Positions 51,360-59,827 of a stretch of DNA of 64,000 nt are shown in pieces; positions within the stretch are counted from its first letter, which is position 1, and every line of letters begins with the position of its first letter. Source of the stretch: Streptomyces sp. CB02056. Its GTDB lineage: Bacteria > Actinomycetota > Actinomycetes > Streptomycetales > Streptomycetaceae. The stretch spans positions 278,114 to 342,113 of the forward strand of contig NZ_LIPD01000007.1 of the NCBI RefSeq assembly GCF_001905545.1. Reading direction: 5' to 3'. The translations under genes were made by a program, and so were the position numbers. Under the pieces are notes generated by a model. It saw nothing but the letters and a program-made list of their open reading frames with translations. It was not told the origin of the DNA and made no database searches.

Positions 51360-52625
51360 GTGGGAGTGAACGGCGCCGGACCGGACCGGCGGCCCGTGCC
51401 GCTGGGCAGCCGCCGCCCCCGGGTGTCGGCGCGCCGGACCCGGACGGGGGCTCCGGGCCCGGGCCCCGACCCGTATCCGTCCGGGGAGCACGTCCCCTCC
51501 GGACTGCGGACGACGGCCGGCTACACCTGGCGGCTGGTGCTGCTCGGGCTCGCCGCCTACCTGGTCGTCGACGTCCTCGCCCGGCTCGAACTGCCGGTCG
51601 TCGCACTGTTCGTGGCGCTGGTGATCACCTCCGTGCTGCGCCCGCCGGTCGACCTGCTGGCCCGCGGCATGCCGCGCTCGCTCGCCGTCCTGGTCGTCCT
51701 CCTCTGCGCCCTCGCGGCCGTCGGCGGGGTGCTGGCGCTGGTCGGCACCACCGTCGCCGACGAGTGGGGCCGGCTGGGCAACGAGCTGCGCGGCGGCCTC
51801 TCCCGGATCGACCACTGGCTCACCGGCGCCCCTTTCCACCTGCGGCCCGGCACCGTCACCGACCTGCGGGCCAAGATCGGCGCGTTCATCTCGGCCCACC
51901 GCTCCACCCTGCTCAGCACCGCGCTGAGCGGCGCCGGCCGGGTCGTCGAGCTGGTCACCGGGCTGGCGCTCGCGGTGTTCTGCTCGGTGTTCTTCCTGCA
52001 CTCCGGCGACCGGATGTGGTCCTGGGCGCAGCGGCAGCTGCCGGTCCGGAGCCGTTCGGCCTGGGACCGCGCCGGCCGCGCCGCCTGGCTCACCTTCGCG
52101 GGCTACACCCGGGGCGTGCTGATCGTGGCGGCCTCCAACGCGGTGCTGGTGGGCATCGCGCTGGCGATCCTGCGGGTGCCGCTGGTCCTGCCGCTGATGG
52201 TGCTGGAGTTCGCGGCGACCCTCATCCCGCTGATCGGTTCCCCGATCGCCCTGGCGGTCGCCGCCGTGGTCGCGCTCGCCGCCCGGGGGCCGGTGATCGC
52301 GCTGCTGGTGCTCGCGCTGATCGTGGTCATCGGCCAGATCGAGGGGCACCTGCTGCATCCGCTGGTGCTCAGCTGGTCCGTCCGCATCCACCCGGTGGTG
52401 ATCGCGGTGTCGGTGGCCGGCGGCGCGGTGCTGGCGGGGGTCCTGGGCGCGGTGGTGGCGGTGCCGGTGGTGTCGGTCGGCTGGGCGGTGCTCGGCGAGC
52501 TGCGCACCCGCGGCACGCCCGGCCTCCCGGGGGTGCAGGCCGCTGCGGCGGGCGACCGGCCCGGCCGCGGAGCGGACCGGGGTCGGCGCCCGGAGCAGGG
52601 CAGGGGCGGCCGGCCCGGCGGGTGA
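51360..52625 (+). CDS. AI-2E family transporter (PerM/YdiK type)
   Basis: 421 residues from GTG 51360 (GAGGAG 8 nt upstream). After a Pro/Arg-rich 50-residue leader there are seven to eight hydrophobic helices, with the family hallmark near the C-terminus: LIPLIGSPIALAVAAVVAL, then GQIEGHLLHPLVLSWSVRIHPVVIAVSV. The soluble segment between helices 3 and 4 (about 125-190) is typical. Members export autoinducer-2 or act as ion antiporters; the actual substrate here is open. Low-complexity Gly/Arg tail. Confidence 0.9.
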   Translation: MGVNGAGPDRRPVPLGSRRPRVSARRTRTGAPGPGPDPYPSGEHVPSGLRTTAGYTWRLVLLGLAAYLVVDVLARLELPVVALFVALVITSVLRPPVDLLARGMPRSLAVLVVLLCALAAVGGVLALVGTTVADEWGRLGNELRGGLSRIDHWLTGAPFHLRPGTVTDLRAKIGAFISAHRSTLLSTALSGAGRVVELVTGLALAVFCSVFFLHSGDRMWSWAQRQLPVRSRSAWDRAGRAAWLTFAGYTRGVLIVAASNAVLVGIALAILRVPLVLPLMVLEFAATLIPLIGSPIALAVAAVVALAARGPVIALLVLALIVVIGQIEGHLLHPLVLSWSVRIHPVVIAVSVAGGAVLAGVLGAVVAVPVVSVGWAVLGELRTRGTPGLPGVQAAAAGDRPGRGADRGRRPEQGRGGRPGG

Positions 52626-52823
52626 GGGCGCGGCGCCTGTTCGTCACAGGCCCCGGCTCGTCGTCGGGCCCCCGGTCCGCCGTCAGCAGCCGACGCCGGC
52701 CGCGCGCCGCGCTCCCCCGTGCCGGCGCCTACCAGCCCGGGCACGGTGCCTCTCCCGTCCCGTTCACCTACGGCACGGGTCGCCGTCCCCACCGCCCGGC
52801 TGGTCCGCCCGGCCCCCCGCAGT

Positions 52824-52839
52824 GGGGCCGTTGGGCCCT
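52824..52839. promoter_or_regulatory. GGGGCC-N4-GGCCCT box upstream of the hibernation factor
   Basis: GGGGCCGTTGGGCCCT lies 69 nt before the start codon, with the same outer hexamers and spacing as the box before hcp (23391-23406). Confidence 0.4.
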
Positions 52840-52908
52840 GGCCGCGCGGCCGGGGGCCCGGGATCCTGGTCGCCGGTATGCGCCGGCTGGGAGTGGAAAG
52901 GCCTGGGG

Positions 52909-53658
52909 ATGGGCGAGTTGGTCACGGTGAGGGCGTTCGAGGGGCTGACCGGCGAGGTCCTGGCCGAGACGCGGGCCCGGGTGGCCGCCGCGGCGGCGGC
53001 TCCGGGGGTGGGGACGCTGGTGGAGGCCCTGCGGGTCCGGCTCGCGGCCGTCGCCGGGGGCGTGCTGGCGCAGGTGAACGCCGAGGTGGACGGTCGGCGG
53101 ATCCGCGTCCAGGAGGCCGCGGCCGGGCTGGGCGACTCCATCGACCGGGTGAGCGACGCGCTGCGCGGCAGGATCAGGGCCGTCACGGGGGCCTGGGCGC
53201 CGCGCCCCTGGCCGGGCCACCGTGCGCCGGACTCCGGTGGGCCGGGCGGCGGCGGGCCGGGCGGCGGGGCCGTCCGCGAGCTCCGGGTGGTCCGCCGCAA
53301 GGAGCCCTCGCTGGTGTGGTGCTCGCCGGCGGCCGCCGCCCGGACCATGGACGCGATGGACTACGACATCCACCTGTTCACCGATCCGGCGACCGAGACC
53401 GACGCCGTGGTCTACCGGGTCGGGCCGACCGGCTACCGCCTCGCCCGTACCGTCCCCGCCGGTCCGCCCGGCCGCCGGACCTCGCCGATCACCCTCAGCC
53501 CGTACGGCGCGCCCCGGCTGACGGAGGCGCAGGCCGTCGACCGGCTGACGGGCGCGGAGCTGCCGTTCCTGTTCTTCGCCCACCCGGTCAGCGGCCGGGG
53601 CCGGGTGCTCTACCGCCGCTTCGACGGCCGGCTCGGCCTGATCGCCGGGCACGCCTGA
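52909..53658 (+). CDS. HPF/RaiA-family ribosome hibernation factor with two C-terminal domains (RafH-like)
   Basis: 249 residues from ATG 52909 (AAAGG upstream). Residues 1-90 resemble the N-terminal HPF domain (VRLAAVAGGVLAQVNAEVDGRRI, then a helix with IDRVSDALRGRI). Two copies of the S30AE C-terminal domain follow a Gly/Pro linker: MDAMDYDIHLFTDPATETDAVVYR and LTEAQAVDRLTGAELPFLFF...VLYRRFDGRLGLI. This doubled architecture is that of mycobacterial RafH, which stabilises 70S ribosomes under hypoxia. The upstream box supports low-oxygen control. Confidence 0.82.
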   Translation: MGELVTVRAFEGLTGEVLAETRARVAAAAAAPGVGTLVEALRVRLAAVAGGVLAQVNAEVDGRRIRVQEAAAGLGDSIDRVSDALRGRIRAVTGAWAPRPWPGHRAPDSGGPGGGGPGGGAVRELRVVRRKEPSLVWCSPAAAARTMDAMDYDIHLFTDPATETDAVVYRVGPTGYRLARTVPAGPPGRRTSPITLSPYGAPRLTEAQAVDRLTGAELPFLFFAHPVSGRGRVLYRRFDGRLGLIAGHA

Positions 53659-53704
53659 CGGCCGCGGGGCCCTTTCCAGCACCCCTGGCCCTTGGGCGGA
53701 ACCG

Positions 53705-53745
53705 CGCCGCGCCCCCGCCGAGCGGTCGCTCGACGGGGCGCGGCG
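53705..53745. terminator. Nested hairpin terminator
   Basis: CGCCGCGCCCC (53705-53715) pairs with GGGGCGCGGCG (53735-53745); inside the loop GAGCG/CGCTC form a second small stem. It lies between convergent hibernation-factor and lpdA genes. Confidence 0.8.
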
Positions 53746-53764
53746 TGCGCTCGGGGAGGGCGCG

Positions 53765-55171
53765 TCACATGTTGATCATGTGACCGGCGAGGCCGTGGAT
53801 GGCCTCCTTGACCGCCTCGCCCAGGGTCGGGTGGGCGTGCACGTTGCGGGCGACCTCGTGGACGGTCAGGTCCCACTGCTGGGCCAGCGTCAGCTCCGGC
53901 AGCAGCTCCGTGACCTCGGGGCCGATCAGATGGGCGCCGAGCAGCTCGCCGTGGGTGCTGTCGCTGATGACCTTGACGAAGCCGATCGGGTGGCCGAGCC
54001 CGTGCGCCTTGCCGTTGGCGGTGAACGGGAACTTGGCGACCTTGACGTCGTAGCCCAGGTCGCGGGCCTGCGCCTCGGTGTAGCCGAAGGAGGCGATCTG
54101 CGGCTGGCAGTAGGTGGCGCGCGGGATCATGGCGAAGTCGACCTCCATGGTCTCCGCCCCGCCGATGGTCTCGGCGGCGATCACGGCCATCGTCTCGGCG
54201 GCGTGCGCGAGCATCAGCTTGGCGGTCACGTCGCCGATCGCGAAGATGTGCTCGACGCTGGTGCGGCCGCGGCCGTCCACCGCGATGGCGTTGCGGTCGG
54301 TGAGCTTGACCCCGGTGTTCTCCAGGCCGTAGCCGTTGACCCGCGGCGCGAAGCCGATCGCCTGGAGCACCTTGTCGGCCTCCAGCACCTGCTGCTGGCC
54401 GTCCTTGGTGACGGTGACCCGGACCTTGGCGTTCGGGTCGCTGTCGTCGATCGACTCGACCCGGGTGGAGGTCAGCACCTCGATGCCCAGCTTGCGGTAC
54501 TGCTTGGCGAGTTCGGTGGAGACCTCGACGTCCTCCAGCGGCACCACGCGGTCCAGGAACTCGACGATGGTGACCTTCACGCCGTAGTTGTGCAGCACGT
54601 AGGCGAACTCGACGCCGATCGCGCCGGCGCCCGCGATGATGATGCTCTCCGGCAGCTGCTCGGTGAGGATCTGCTCCTCGTAGGTGACCACGCGGTCGCT
54701 CAGGCTGGTGCCGGGCAGCAGGCGGGTGGTGGCACCGGCGGCGATGACGCAGTGGTCGAAGGTGACGACGTCGAAGCCGCCGCCGCTGAGCGCCACCTGG
54801 AGGGTGTGATCGTCGACGAAGGTGCCCCAGCCGTCGTACTCGGTGATGCCGTTCTTCTTCATCAGGTAGTGGACGCCCTTGACCCGGCCGTCGGCCACCG
54901 ACCGGCTGCGCCGGAAGGCCTCGCCGAAGTCGAAGGTCACCTGGCCCTCGACCTTGATGCCGAAGGTCTTGGCCTCCTTGGTGAAGATGTGGGCGAGCTC
55001 GGCGTTGCGCAGCAGGGCCTTGGAGGGGATGCAGCCGACGTTGAGGCAGACGCCGCCCCAGTACTTGGCCTCGATGACCGCGACCTTCAGCCCCAGCTGG
55101 GCCGAACGGACGGCGGCGGTGTAGCCGCCCGGGCCCGCGCCGAGGACGACGACGTCGTAGTGCGTGCTCAT
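53765..55171 (-). CDS. lpdA: Dihydrolipoyl dehydrogenase (E3)
   Basis: 468 residues from ATG 55171 with GGAGGAG 8 nt upstream. FAD fold VVVLGAGPGGYTAAVRSAQL, redox-active disulfide Cys42/Cys47 in WGGVCLNVGCIPSK, NAD fold IIAGAGAIGVEFAYVL, FAD motif HIFAIGDVTAKLMLAH and the C-terminal catalytic HAHPTLGEA. It reoxidises lipoyl groups of 2-oxoacid dehydrogenases and glycine cleavage. No E1/E2 gene is adjacent, as is common for this actinomycete paralogue. Upstream 55172-55437 carries no gene. Confidence 0.97.
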   Translation of the reverse strand: MSTHYDVVVLGAGPGGYTAAVRSAQLGLKVAVIEAKYWGGVCLNVGCIPSKALLRNAELAHIFTKEAKTFGIKVEGQVTFDFGEAFRRSRSVADGRVKGVHYLMKKNGITEYDGWGTFVDDHTLQVALSGGGFDVVTFDHCVIAAGATTRLLPGTSLSDRVVTYEEQILTEQLPESIIIAGAGAIGVEFAYVLHNYGVKVTIVEFLDRVVPLEDVEVSTELAKQYRKLGIEVLTSTRVESIDDSDPNAKVRVTVTKDGQQQVLEADKVLQAIGFAPRVNGYGLENTGVKLTDRNAIAVDGRGRTSVEHIFAIGDVTAKLMLAHAAETMAVIAAETIGGAETMEVDFAMIPRATYCQPQIASFGYTEAQARDLGYDVKVAKFPFTANGKAHGLGHPIGFVKVISDSTHGELLGAHLIGPEVTELLPELTLAQQWDLTVHEVARNVHAHPTLGEAVKEAIHGLAGHMINM

Positions 55172-55437
55172 GTTGCTGACTCCTCCGAGGGTGTCACGGT
55201 GTCGTGATCTCGGTCCCATGGTGTCAGGACCGTGCTCGGCGCACCCACCGGGTCTCGGCGGATGCGCCCCGCGCGGCACCGTACCGGCCCGCGGCCGGAT
55301 TTGTCAGTGCTCTCCGCTACGGTGACGGCACCCGTGGCCACCAGGGCCGATGACGGAGGGAGGTCCCGGATGGAGCAGTCGCGTACGGCGGTCGGGTGGG
55401 CCCGCCGGCCGGGGGCGGCGGTGGGCCCACCCGGGCG

Positions 55438-57075
55438 TCAGGCCGCCACGCCGTGGGAGCGGTCGCCGTTGGTGCCGCCGATACCCGTCGCGCCCGCGCC
55501 GGCGCCGGGCGCCGCCTTCGCGGCCGGGCGCTGGGCCGGGACGGGCCGGTGCAGCGAGGAGAGGTCCCAGGCGTAGGTGCCGATGGCGTTCGCGATCACG
55601 TCGATGTTGACGTCGAAGGCGCCCATGTCGATGTTGCCCAGGTTGTCGCAGGCCTTGTGGTAGCACGGGTCGTACGCGACGCCGGCCGTGCCGCCGTAAC
55701 GGGCCGCCTGCTCCGGGGACTTGACCTTCTCGGCACCGGTGTCGGTGCCGCCGGCCGGGATGCCCGCGTCGATGAACGGACCGTAGTCGGAGCGGCCGTC
55801 GAAGGCGGTCGGGTCGTGCGGCAGGCCCCGGCCCTCCAGGTAGCCGTTGATGTCCCGCTCCAGCTGGGCCGAGCCCTCGGGGCCCGCGTCCCCGCCGGCG
55901 CTGCCGGAGCCGTTGTAGACGAACTGCGCGTAGTTGGGGGAAGCGATCATGTCGAAGTTGAGGTAGAGGCTGATCTTCTTCTTCTCCGCGTCGGAGAGGG
56001 AGGTCACGTACTTCTCGGCGCCCTTGAGGCCGAACTCCTCGGCCGACCACCAGGCGAACCTGACCTTGTTCTTCACCGGGTGGACGCTGAGGTTCTTCGC
56101 GACCTCCAGGATTCCGGCCGTGCCGGAGCCGTTGTCGTTGATGCCCGGCCCCTCGGGGACGGAGTCGAGGTGCGCGCCGACCATCACGGTGTGGTTCGGG
56201 TCGCCGCCGCGGGTCTCGGCGATGACGTTCCAGGTCTTGCGCTGCTCCATGAAGGTGCGGATGTCCAGGGTCACCCGGACGGGCCCGGCGGCGGCCTGGG
56301 CGGCCAGCGCCGCGCCCGCGGCCTCGGTGATCCCGCCGGTCGGGATCCTCCCCGCCGTCGGCTCGCTGAGCGTCCCGTTGAGGCTGCCCTCGGTGTTGTT
56401 GTAGATGATCGCCCCGGCCGCCCCCGCGCCGGCCGCGGCGGCCTGCTTCTCGGCGAAGCTGCACCCGCCGCGCCGGATCAGGGCGATCTTGCCGGTGAAG
56501 GCGCCCGCCGGGTAGTCGGCGGGCGTGCAGCCGGTGGTGGCACCGACCGGAGCGACCGCCAGGTCCGCGGTCAGGCCCGCCTCCGGACCGCTCACCGAGT
56601 ACGTCATGGCGATCACCGGCACCGACTCGGCCTTCGGGGAGACCACGTCGAGGTGCTCGGAGCGGGCCTCGAAGTAGGTGTAGACGAACTCCTGCTTGGA
56701 CACGTTGAGTCCGGCCCGCCGCGCCTGCTCGTAGACGTACTGCGCGGACTGGTCGTGCCCCTTCGAACCGGCCGGCCGGGTACCGCCGTTGCGGTCCGCG
56801 ATCAGCTGGAGCGCGGCCAGCGTGGCCCGGGCATCCCGGGCGCTGCTCGCCTCGACCAGCCGGGAGGCCAGCTTGGCGCCCTTGCGCGCCGGGTCCGGGT
56901 CGGCCGAGGCGCTGCCGGCGCCGGCCAGCAGCAGCGGGGCGACCAGGGCAGCGACGGTCAGGGCGGCGCCCGCGCTCCGCCGGGTGGCGGCGGTTCGCGG
57001 GCGTCCTGGAGAGGTGGTGCGGTCGTACGGGGTGGAACGGTCGAGCGGCGAGGTGGAGCGACGGGTGCGCAGCAT
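55438..57075 (-). CDS. Secreted M28 aminopeptidase with PA domain
   Basis: 545 residues from ATG 57075 (AAGGAG 8 nt upstream). Signal peptide GAALTVAALVAPLLLAGAG, cut near ASA. A protease-associated domain (about 160-270, GKIALIRRGGCSFAEKQ) is inserted before the co-catalytic zinc domain: GAHLDSVPEGPGINDNGSG (His/Asp), WSAEEFGLKG (Glu pair), LNFDMI (Asp) and YHKACDNL (His). Same layout as Streptomyces griseus aminopeptidase but with a longer N-terminus. It releases N-terminal hydrophobic residues outside the cell. A TTGGCA element about 60 nt upstream may be its -35. Confidence 0.93.
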   Translation of the reverse strand: MLRTRRSTSPLDRSTPYDRTTSPGRPRTAATRRSAGAALTVAALVAPLLLAGAGSASADPDPARKGAKLASRLVEASSARDARATLAALQLIADRNGGTRPAGSKGHDQSAQYVYEQARRAGLNVSKQEFVYTYFEARSEHLDVVSPKAESVPVIAMTYSVSGPEAGLTADLAVAPVGATTGCTPADYPAGAFTGKIALIRRGGCSFAEKQAAAAGAGAAGAIIYNNTEGSLNGTLSEPTAGRIPTGGITEAAGAALAAQAAAGPVRVTLDIRTFMEQRKTWNVIAETRGGDPNHTVMVGAHLDSVPEGPGINDNGSGTAGILEVAKNLSVHPVKNKVRFAWWSAEEFGLKGAEKYVTSLSDAEKKKISLYLNFDMIASPNYAQFVYNGSGSAGGDAGPEGSAQLERDINGYLEGRGLPHDPTAFDGRSDYGPFIDAGIPAGGTDTGAEKVKSPEQAARYGGTAGVAYDPCYHKACDNLGNIDMGAFDVNIDVIANAIGTYAWDLSSLHRPVPAQRPAAKAAPGAGAGATGIGGTNGDRSHGVAA

Positions 57076-57228
57076 CAGGGCGACTCCTTCCGACGGGCCG
57101 TGAGGGTCATGATTGGACATGATCGGAATCCCGTTGCCAAGCCTTTACGCACACCTTGCGGGATGCGGACCGCAGCGCACGCGGCGATATTGGAGGGGTG
57201 GGGGCGTCTCATCCAGGAGTGTGACCAG

Positions 57229-57405
57229 ATGTCCATGATGGATAAGCTCAAGAGCCTGCTGAAGGGCCACGAGGACCAGGCCGACAAGGCCGTCGACAAG
57301 GCGGGCGACGCCGTCGACCAGCGCACCGAGGGCAAGTACAGCGGGCAGGTCGACGCCGCCCAGGAGCAGCTCAAGAACCAGTTCCGCGACCAGCCGCCCC
57401 AGTAG
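57229..57405 (+). CDS. MT0933-type antitoxin-family/CsbD-like small protein
   Basis: 58 residues from ATG 57229 with AGGAG 9 nt upstream. The sequence MDKLKSLLKGHEDQADKAVD and KAGDAVDQRTEGKYSGQVD closely follows the MT0933 family, annotated as an antitoxin in Mycobacterium tuberculosis although the partner toxin is poorly defined. No toxin gene is adjacent here. Highly charged, helical, cytoplasmic. The name should be read as a family label, not a function. Confidence 0.88.
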   Translation: MSMMDKLKSLLKGHEDQADKAVDKAGDAVDQRTEGKYSGQVDAAQEQLKNQFRDQPPQ

Positions 57406-57423
57406 CGGCGGCTCCGCGGGGCG

Positions 57424-57451
57424 CCGGCCCGGCTGACCCCGGCCGGGCCGG
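57424..57451. terminator. Hairpin terminator
   Basis: CCGGCCCGGC (57424-57433) and its exact complement (57442-57451) around an 8-nt loop, 19 nt past the MT0933-type stop and before the convergent zinc-ribbon gene. Confidence 0.75.
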
Positions 57452-57480
57452 GCTCGGTCTCAGTCGCCTGACCCGTCGCC

Positions 57481-57636
57481 CTACGCGTCGTCCTGCGCGT
57501 CCGCACCGTCCGTGCCGTCCGCGCCGCAGTTCTCGCAGCTGCCCGGGCCGGTCCGCTCGCGCAACCGTCCGCACTCGGGGCACACCCGGTCCAGCCAGCA
57601 GGCCGGCTCGCCGCCTTCGTCCACGTGATCGGTCAC
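57481..57636 (-). CDS. Small zinc-ribbon-like protein
   Basis: 51 residues from GTG 57636. Two CxxC pairs, VCPECGRLRE and SCENCGADG, plus one more Cys upstream, form a probable zinc ribbon; the tail is Asp/Ala-rich. No clear ribosome site. It is divergent from the TetR-MFS operon with 75 nt between. Function unknown. Confidence 0.75.
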   Translation of the reverse strand: MTDHVDEGGEPACWLDRVCPECGRLRERTGPGSCENCGADGTDGADAQDDA

Positions 57637-57672
57637 GCGATCGATTCTGCCCGGGCATCGGTGCGGCCGCGA

Positions 57673-57711
57673 GTAGACACTGTCTACGCGCAGCTGGTAG
57701 ACAGTGTCCTC
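57673..57711. promoter_or_regulatory. TetR operators immediately before the tetR-MFS operon
   Basis: GTAGACA-C-TGTCTAC (57673-57687), a perfect 15-bp palindrome, and GTAGACA-G-TGTCCTC (57697-57711), half-conserved, 24 bp apart. The second ends at the tetR ATG (57712), leaving no room for a ribosome site, so the transcript is probably leaderless. Confidence 0.8.
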
Positions 57712-58302
57712 ATGACCGAACAGGAGCAGGACCTGCGGGCCCGACTGGTGGCCGCCGGCGTCGAGTTGGTGGCCGAGGGCGGCGTCCAGGCGCTCGGCCT
57801 GCGCGAGATCGCCCGCCGCGCCGGGGTCTCGCACGGCGCGCCCCGCCGCCACTTCCCCACCCACCGCGAACTCCTCGCCGCCATCGCCCAGCAGGGCTTC
57901 GGCAGGCTCACCGACACCCTCGCGGGCGCCGACGCCCTCACCGCCGCCACCGGCGCCGACGCGCGCACCCGCCTCGACGCGCTCGCCCGCGCCTACCTCG
58001 GCTTCGCGGCCGCCAACCCCGGCATGTTCGAGCTGATGTTCCGTCACGACCTGCTGGAGGGCAGCGGCATCGAACTTCGCCGCACCACCCTGCCGCTGTT
58101 CCTCACCTTCGTCGGCCTGGTCACCGAGGTGCACCCGCAGTCCGACGATCCGGCCGCCGCCACCGCCGCCCTCTGGTCCAACCTGCACGGCCTCGCCCAA
58201 CTGCGCACCTGGGGCAGCCTGCGCCTCATCACCGGCGACGACTCCGTCGAGCCACTGCTGCGCGCCACGCTGGACGCCCACCTCGGCCCCTCGGCCCGAT
58301 GA
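57712..58302 (+). CDS. TetR-family repressor
   Basis: 196 residues from ATG 57712. HTH: GVQALGLREIARRAGVSHGA ending PRRHFPTHRELLAAIA. The C-terminal domain (YLGFAAANPGMFELMFRHDLL, then WSNLHGLAQL) is the WHG type. The stop overlaps the MFS start (ATGA), so repressor and pump are one operon, autorepressed through the adjacent palindromes. Ligand likely the pump substrate. Confidence 0.94.
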   Translation: MTEQEQDLRARLVAAGVELVAEGGVQALGLREIARRAGVSHGAPRRHFPTHRELLAAIAQQGFGRLTDTLAGADALTAATGADARTRLDALARAYLGFAAANPGMFELMFRHDLLEGSGIELRRTTLPLFLTFVGLVTEVHPQSDDPAAATAALWSNLHGLAQLRTWGSLRLITGDDSVEPLLRATLDAHLGPSAR

Positions 58303-59795
58303 ACCCGCCACGGCACCACCGGGGGCTCGTCCTGGCCGCGAGCATCACCGGCGCCGTCCTGGTCGCCGTCGACGGCACCGCGCTGACCGTCGCCCGGCCG
58401 GCCCTCCAGCACGACCTGCACGCCTCCGTCGCCGCCGTCCAGTGGGCCAGTACCGGCTACCTGGTCACCGTCGCCGCCCTGCTGGTCTTCGCCGGCCGCC
58501 TCGGCGACCGGTACGGGCACCGGCGGGTCTTCGCGCTCGGCGTGACCGGCTTCGCCGCCGCCTCGCTCGGGATCGCCGTCGCACCCGGCATCGGCTGGGT
58601 CGTCGCGCTGCGCGTCCTGCAGGGCGCGGCCGGCGCGCTGTTGCAACCGGCCACCCTGGGCATGCTGCGGGCCGCCTGGCCCGCCGACCGCCTGGCCGGC
58701 CCGATCGCGATCCGCACCGCCGCCATCGGGCTCGCGGCGGCGGCCGGACCGCTGGTCGGCGGCGCACTGACCACGCACCTCGGCTGGCGGTCGGTCTTCC
58801 TGCTGGGCCTGCTGCCCGCCGCGGCCGCCCTCCTGGCGGCCCTCGCGGTACCGGCCGGAGCCGGATCGCCCGACACCCGATCCCCGGCCGCCGGGCGCGG
58901 CAACCGGCACAGCAGCGAGCACGACGGCCGTCACGGCAGCGGGCTCGACCTGCCCGGCGCGGCCCTGCTCGCACTCGCGCTGGCCCTCCTGGTGCAGAGC
59001 CTGGTGACGCTGCCGGACACCGGCCGACCGGCCGTTCCACTGCTCGGCCTCACCGCGGCCGGAGTCCTCGCCCTCGTCCTGGTACGCCACGAACGCCGGA
59101 CCGCCGACCCCCTGCTGCCGCCCGCGCTGCTCCGCTCCACGGCCGTCGCGCCGCCCCTCGTCGTCCTGCTCGCCGCCTCCGCCGCGCTCCAGGGAACGCT
59201 CTTCCCGGCCACCTACTACCTCCAGGACGTGCTCGGGCTCGACCCCCTGCGGAGCGCCCTGCGGGCGGTGCCGCTCGCGGTGACGATGATCCTCGCGGCG
59301 CCCGGTTCCGCCTGGCTGGCGAAACGTCACGGCGAGCGGGCGGTGGTGCTGCCGGGAATGGCCCTGATCACCACGGGAGCGCTGCTCACGGCACTTCTCG
59401 GCACCGGCACCGGCACCGGCACCGGGACGCTCGCGATCGGCGGCTGCTTCGCGCTGCTCGGCACCGGCTTCGGTGCGGTGATGGCCACCGCCACCACGAT
59501 GGTGGTCCGGGGCGCGGCCGCCGCCCGGGCCGGGGTCGCGGGCGGCCTGCAGCAGACCGTGCTGAACATCGGCCCGGCGCTGGGCATCGCCCTGGCCACC
59601 GCCGCCGCCGGCCGTACGGACCCCGGCACGGCGCTCGCGCCGTCCGCGCTGACCATGGCGGCGGTGGCCGGCGCGGGGACGCTGCTCGCCGCGCGGCTGA
59701 CCGGACGAGCGGCCGGACCGACGGCCGGTGGGGCTGCCGACCGGACCGCCGGGCCGGCGTCGGGCGCGCGGCCGGAGTCCGCCGGCCGGCGCTGA
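58299..59795 (+). CDS. MFS drug exporter, DHA2/QacA type
   Basis: 498 residues from ATG 58299. Fourteen hydrophobic helices; family features include DGTALTVARPALQHDL in helix 1, FAGRLGDRYGHRRVFALG (motif A), and the motif-C equivalent GPLVGGALTTHLGWRSVF. A Ser/His/Gly-rich loop (about 185-210) and a (Gly-Thr)x4 run (from the GGCACC repeat) are unusual insertions. The C-terminal tail is Ala/Gly/Pro low-complexity. Co-expressed with the TetR upstream. Confidence 0.92.
   Translation: MNPPRHHRGLVLAASITGAVLVAVDGTALTVARPALQHDLHASVAAVQWASTGYLVTVAALLVFAGRLGDRYGHRRVFALGVTGFAAASLGIAVAPGIGWVVALRVLQGAAGALLQPATLGMLRAAWPADRLAGPIAIRTAAIGLAAAAGPLVGGALTTHLGWRSVFLLGLLPAAAALLAALAVPAGAGSPDTRSPAAGRGNRHSSEHDGRHGSGLDLPGAALLALALALLVQSLVTLPDTGRPAVPLLGLTAAGVLALVLVRHERRTADPLLPPALLRSTAVAPPLVVLLAASAALQGTLFPATYYLQDVLGLDPLRSALRAVPLAVTMILAAPGSAWLAKRHGERAVVLPGMALITTGALLTALLGTGTGTGTGTLAIGGCFALLGTGFGAVMATATTMVVRGAAAARAGVAGGLQQTVLNIGPALGIALATAAAGRTDPGTALAPSALTMAAVAGAGTLLAARLTGRAAGPTAGGAADRTAGPASGARPESAGRR
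59400..59423 (+). repeat. Hexanucleotide microsatellite GGCACC x4 inside the MFS gene
   Basis: Four exact units encoding (Gly-Thr)x4 at the mouth of a transmembrane helix; in-frame length change would be tolerated. Confidence 0.9.
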
Positions 59796-59827
59796 GCAAC
59801 GCCCGTGCCGTCAGACCCCGGTTTGGT

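Noticed and set aside
57229..57405. Toxin-antitoxin locus around the MT0933-type gene
   Set aside because: No adjacent toxin-like gene; neighbours are a secreted peptidase and a zinc-ribbon protein, so the antitoxin label is only a family name.
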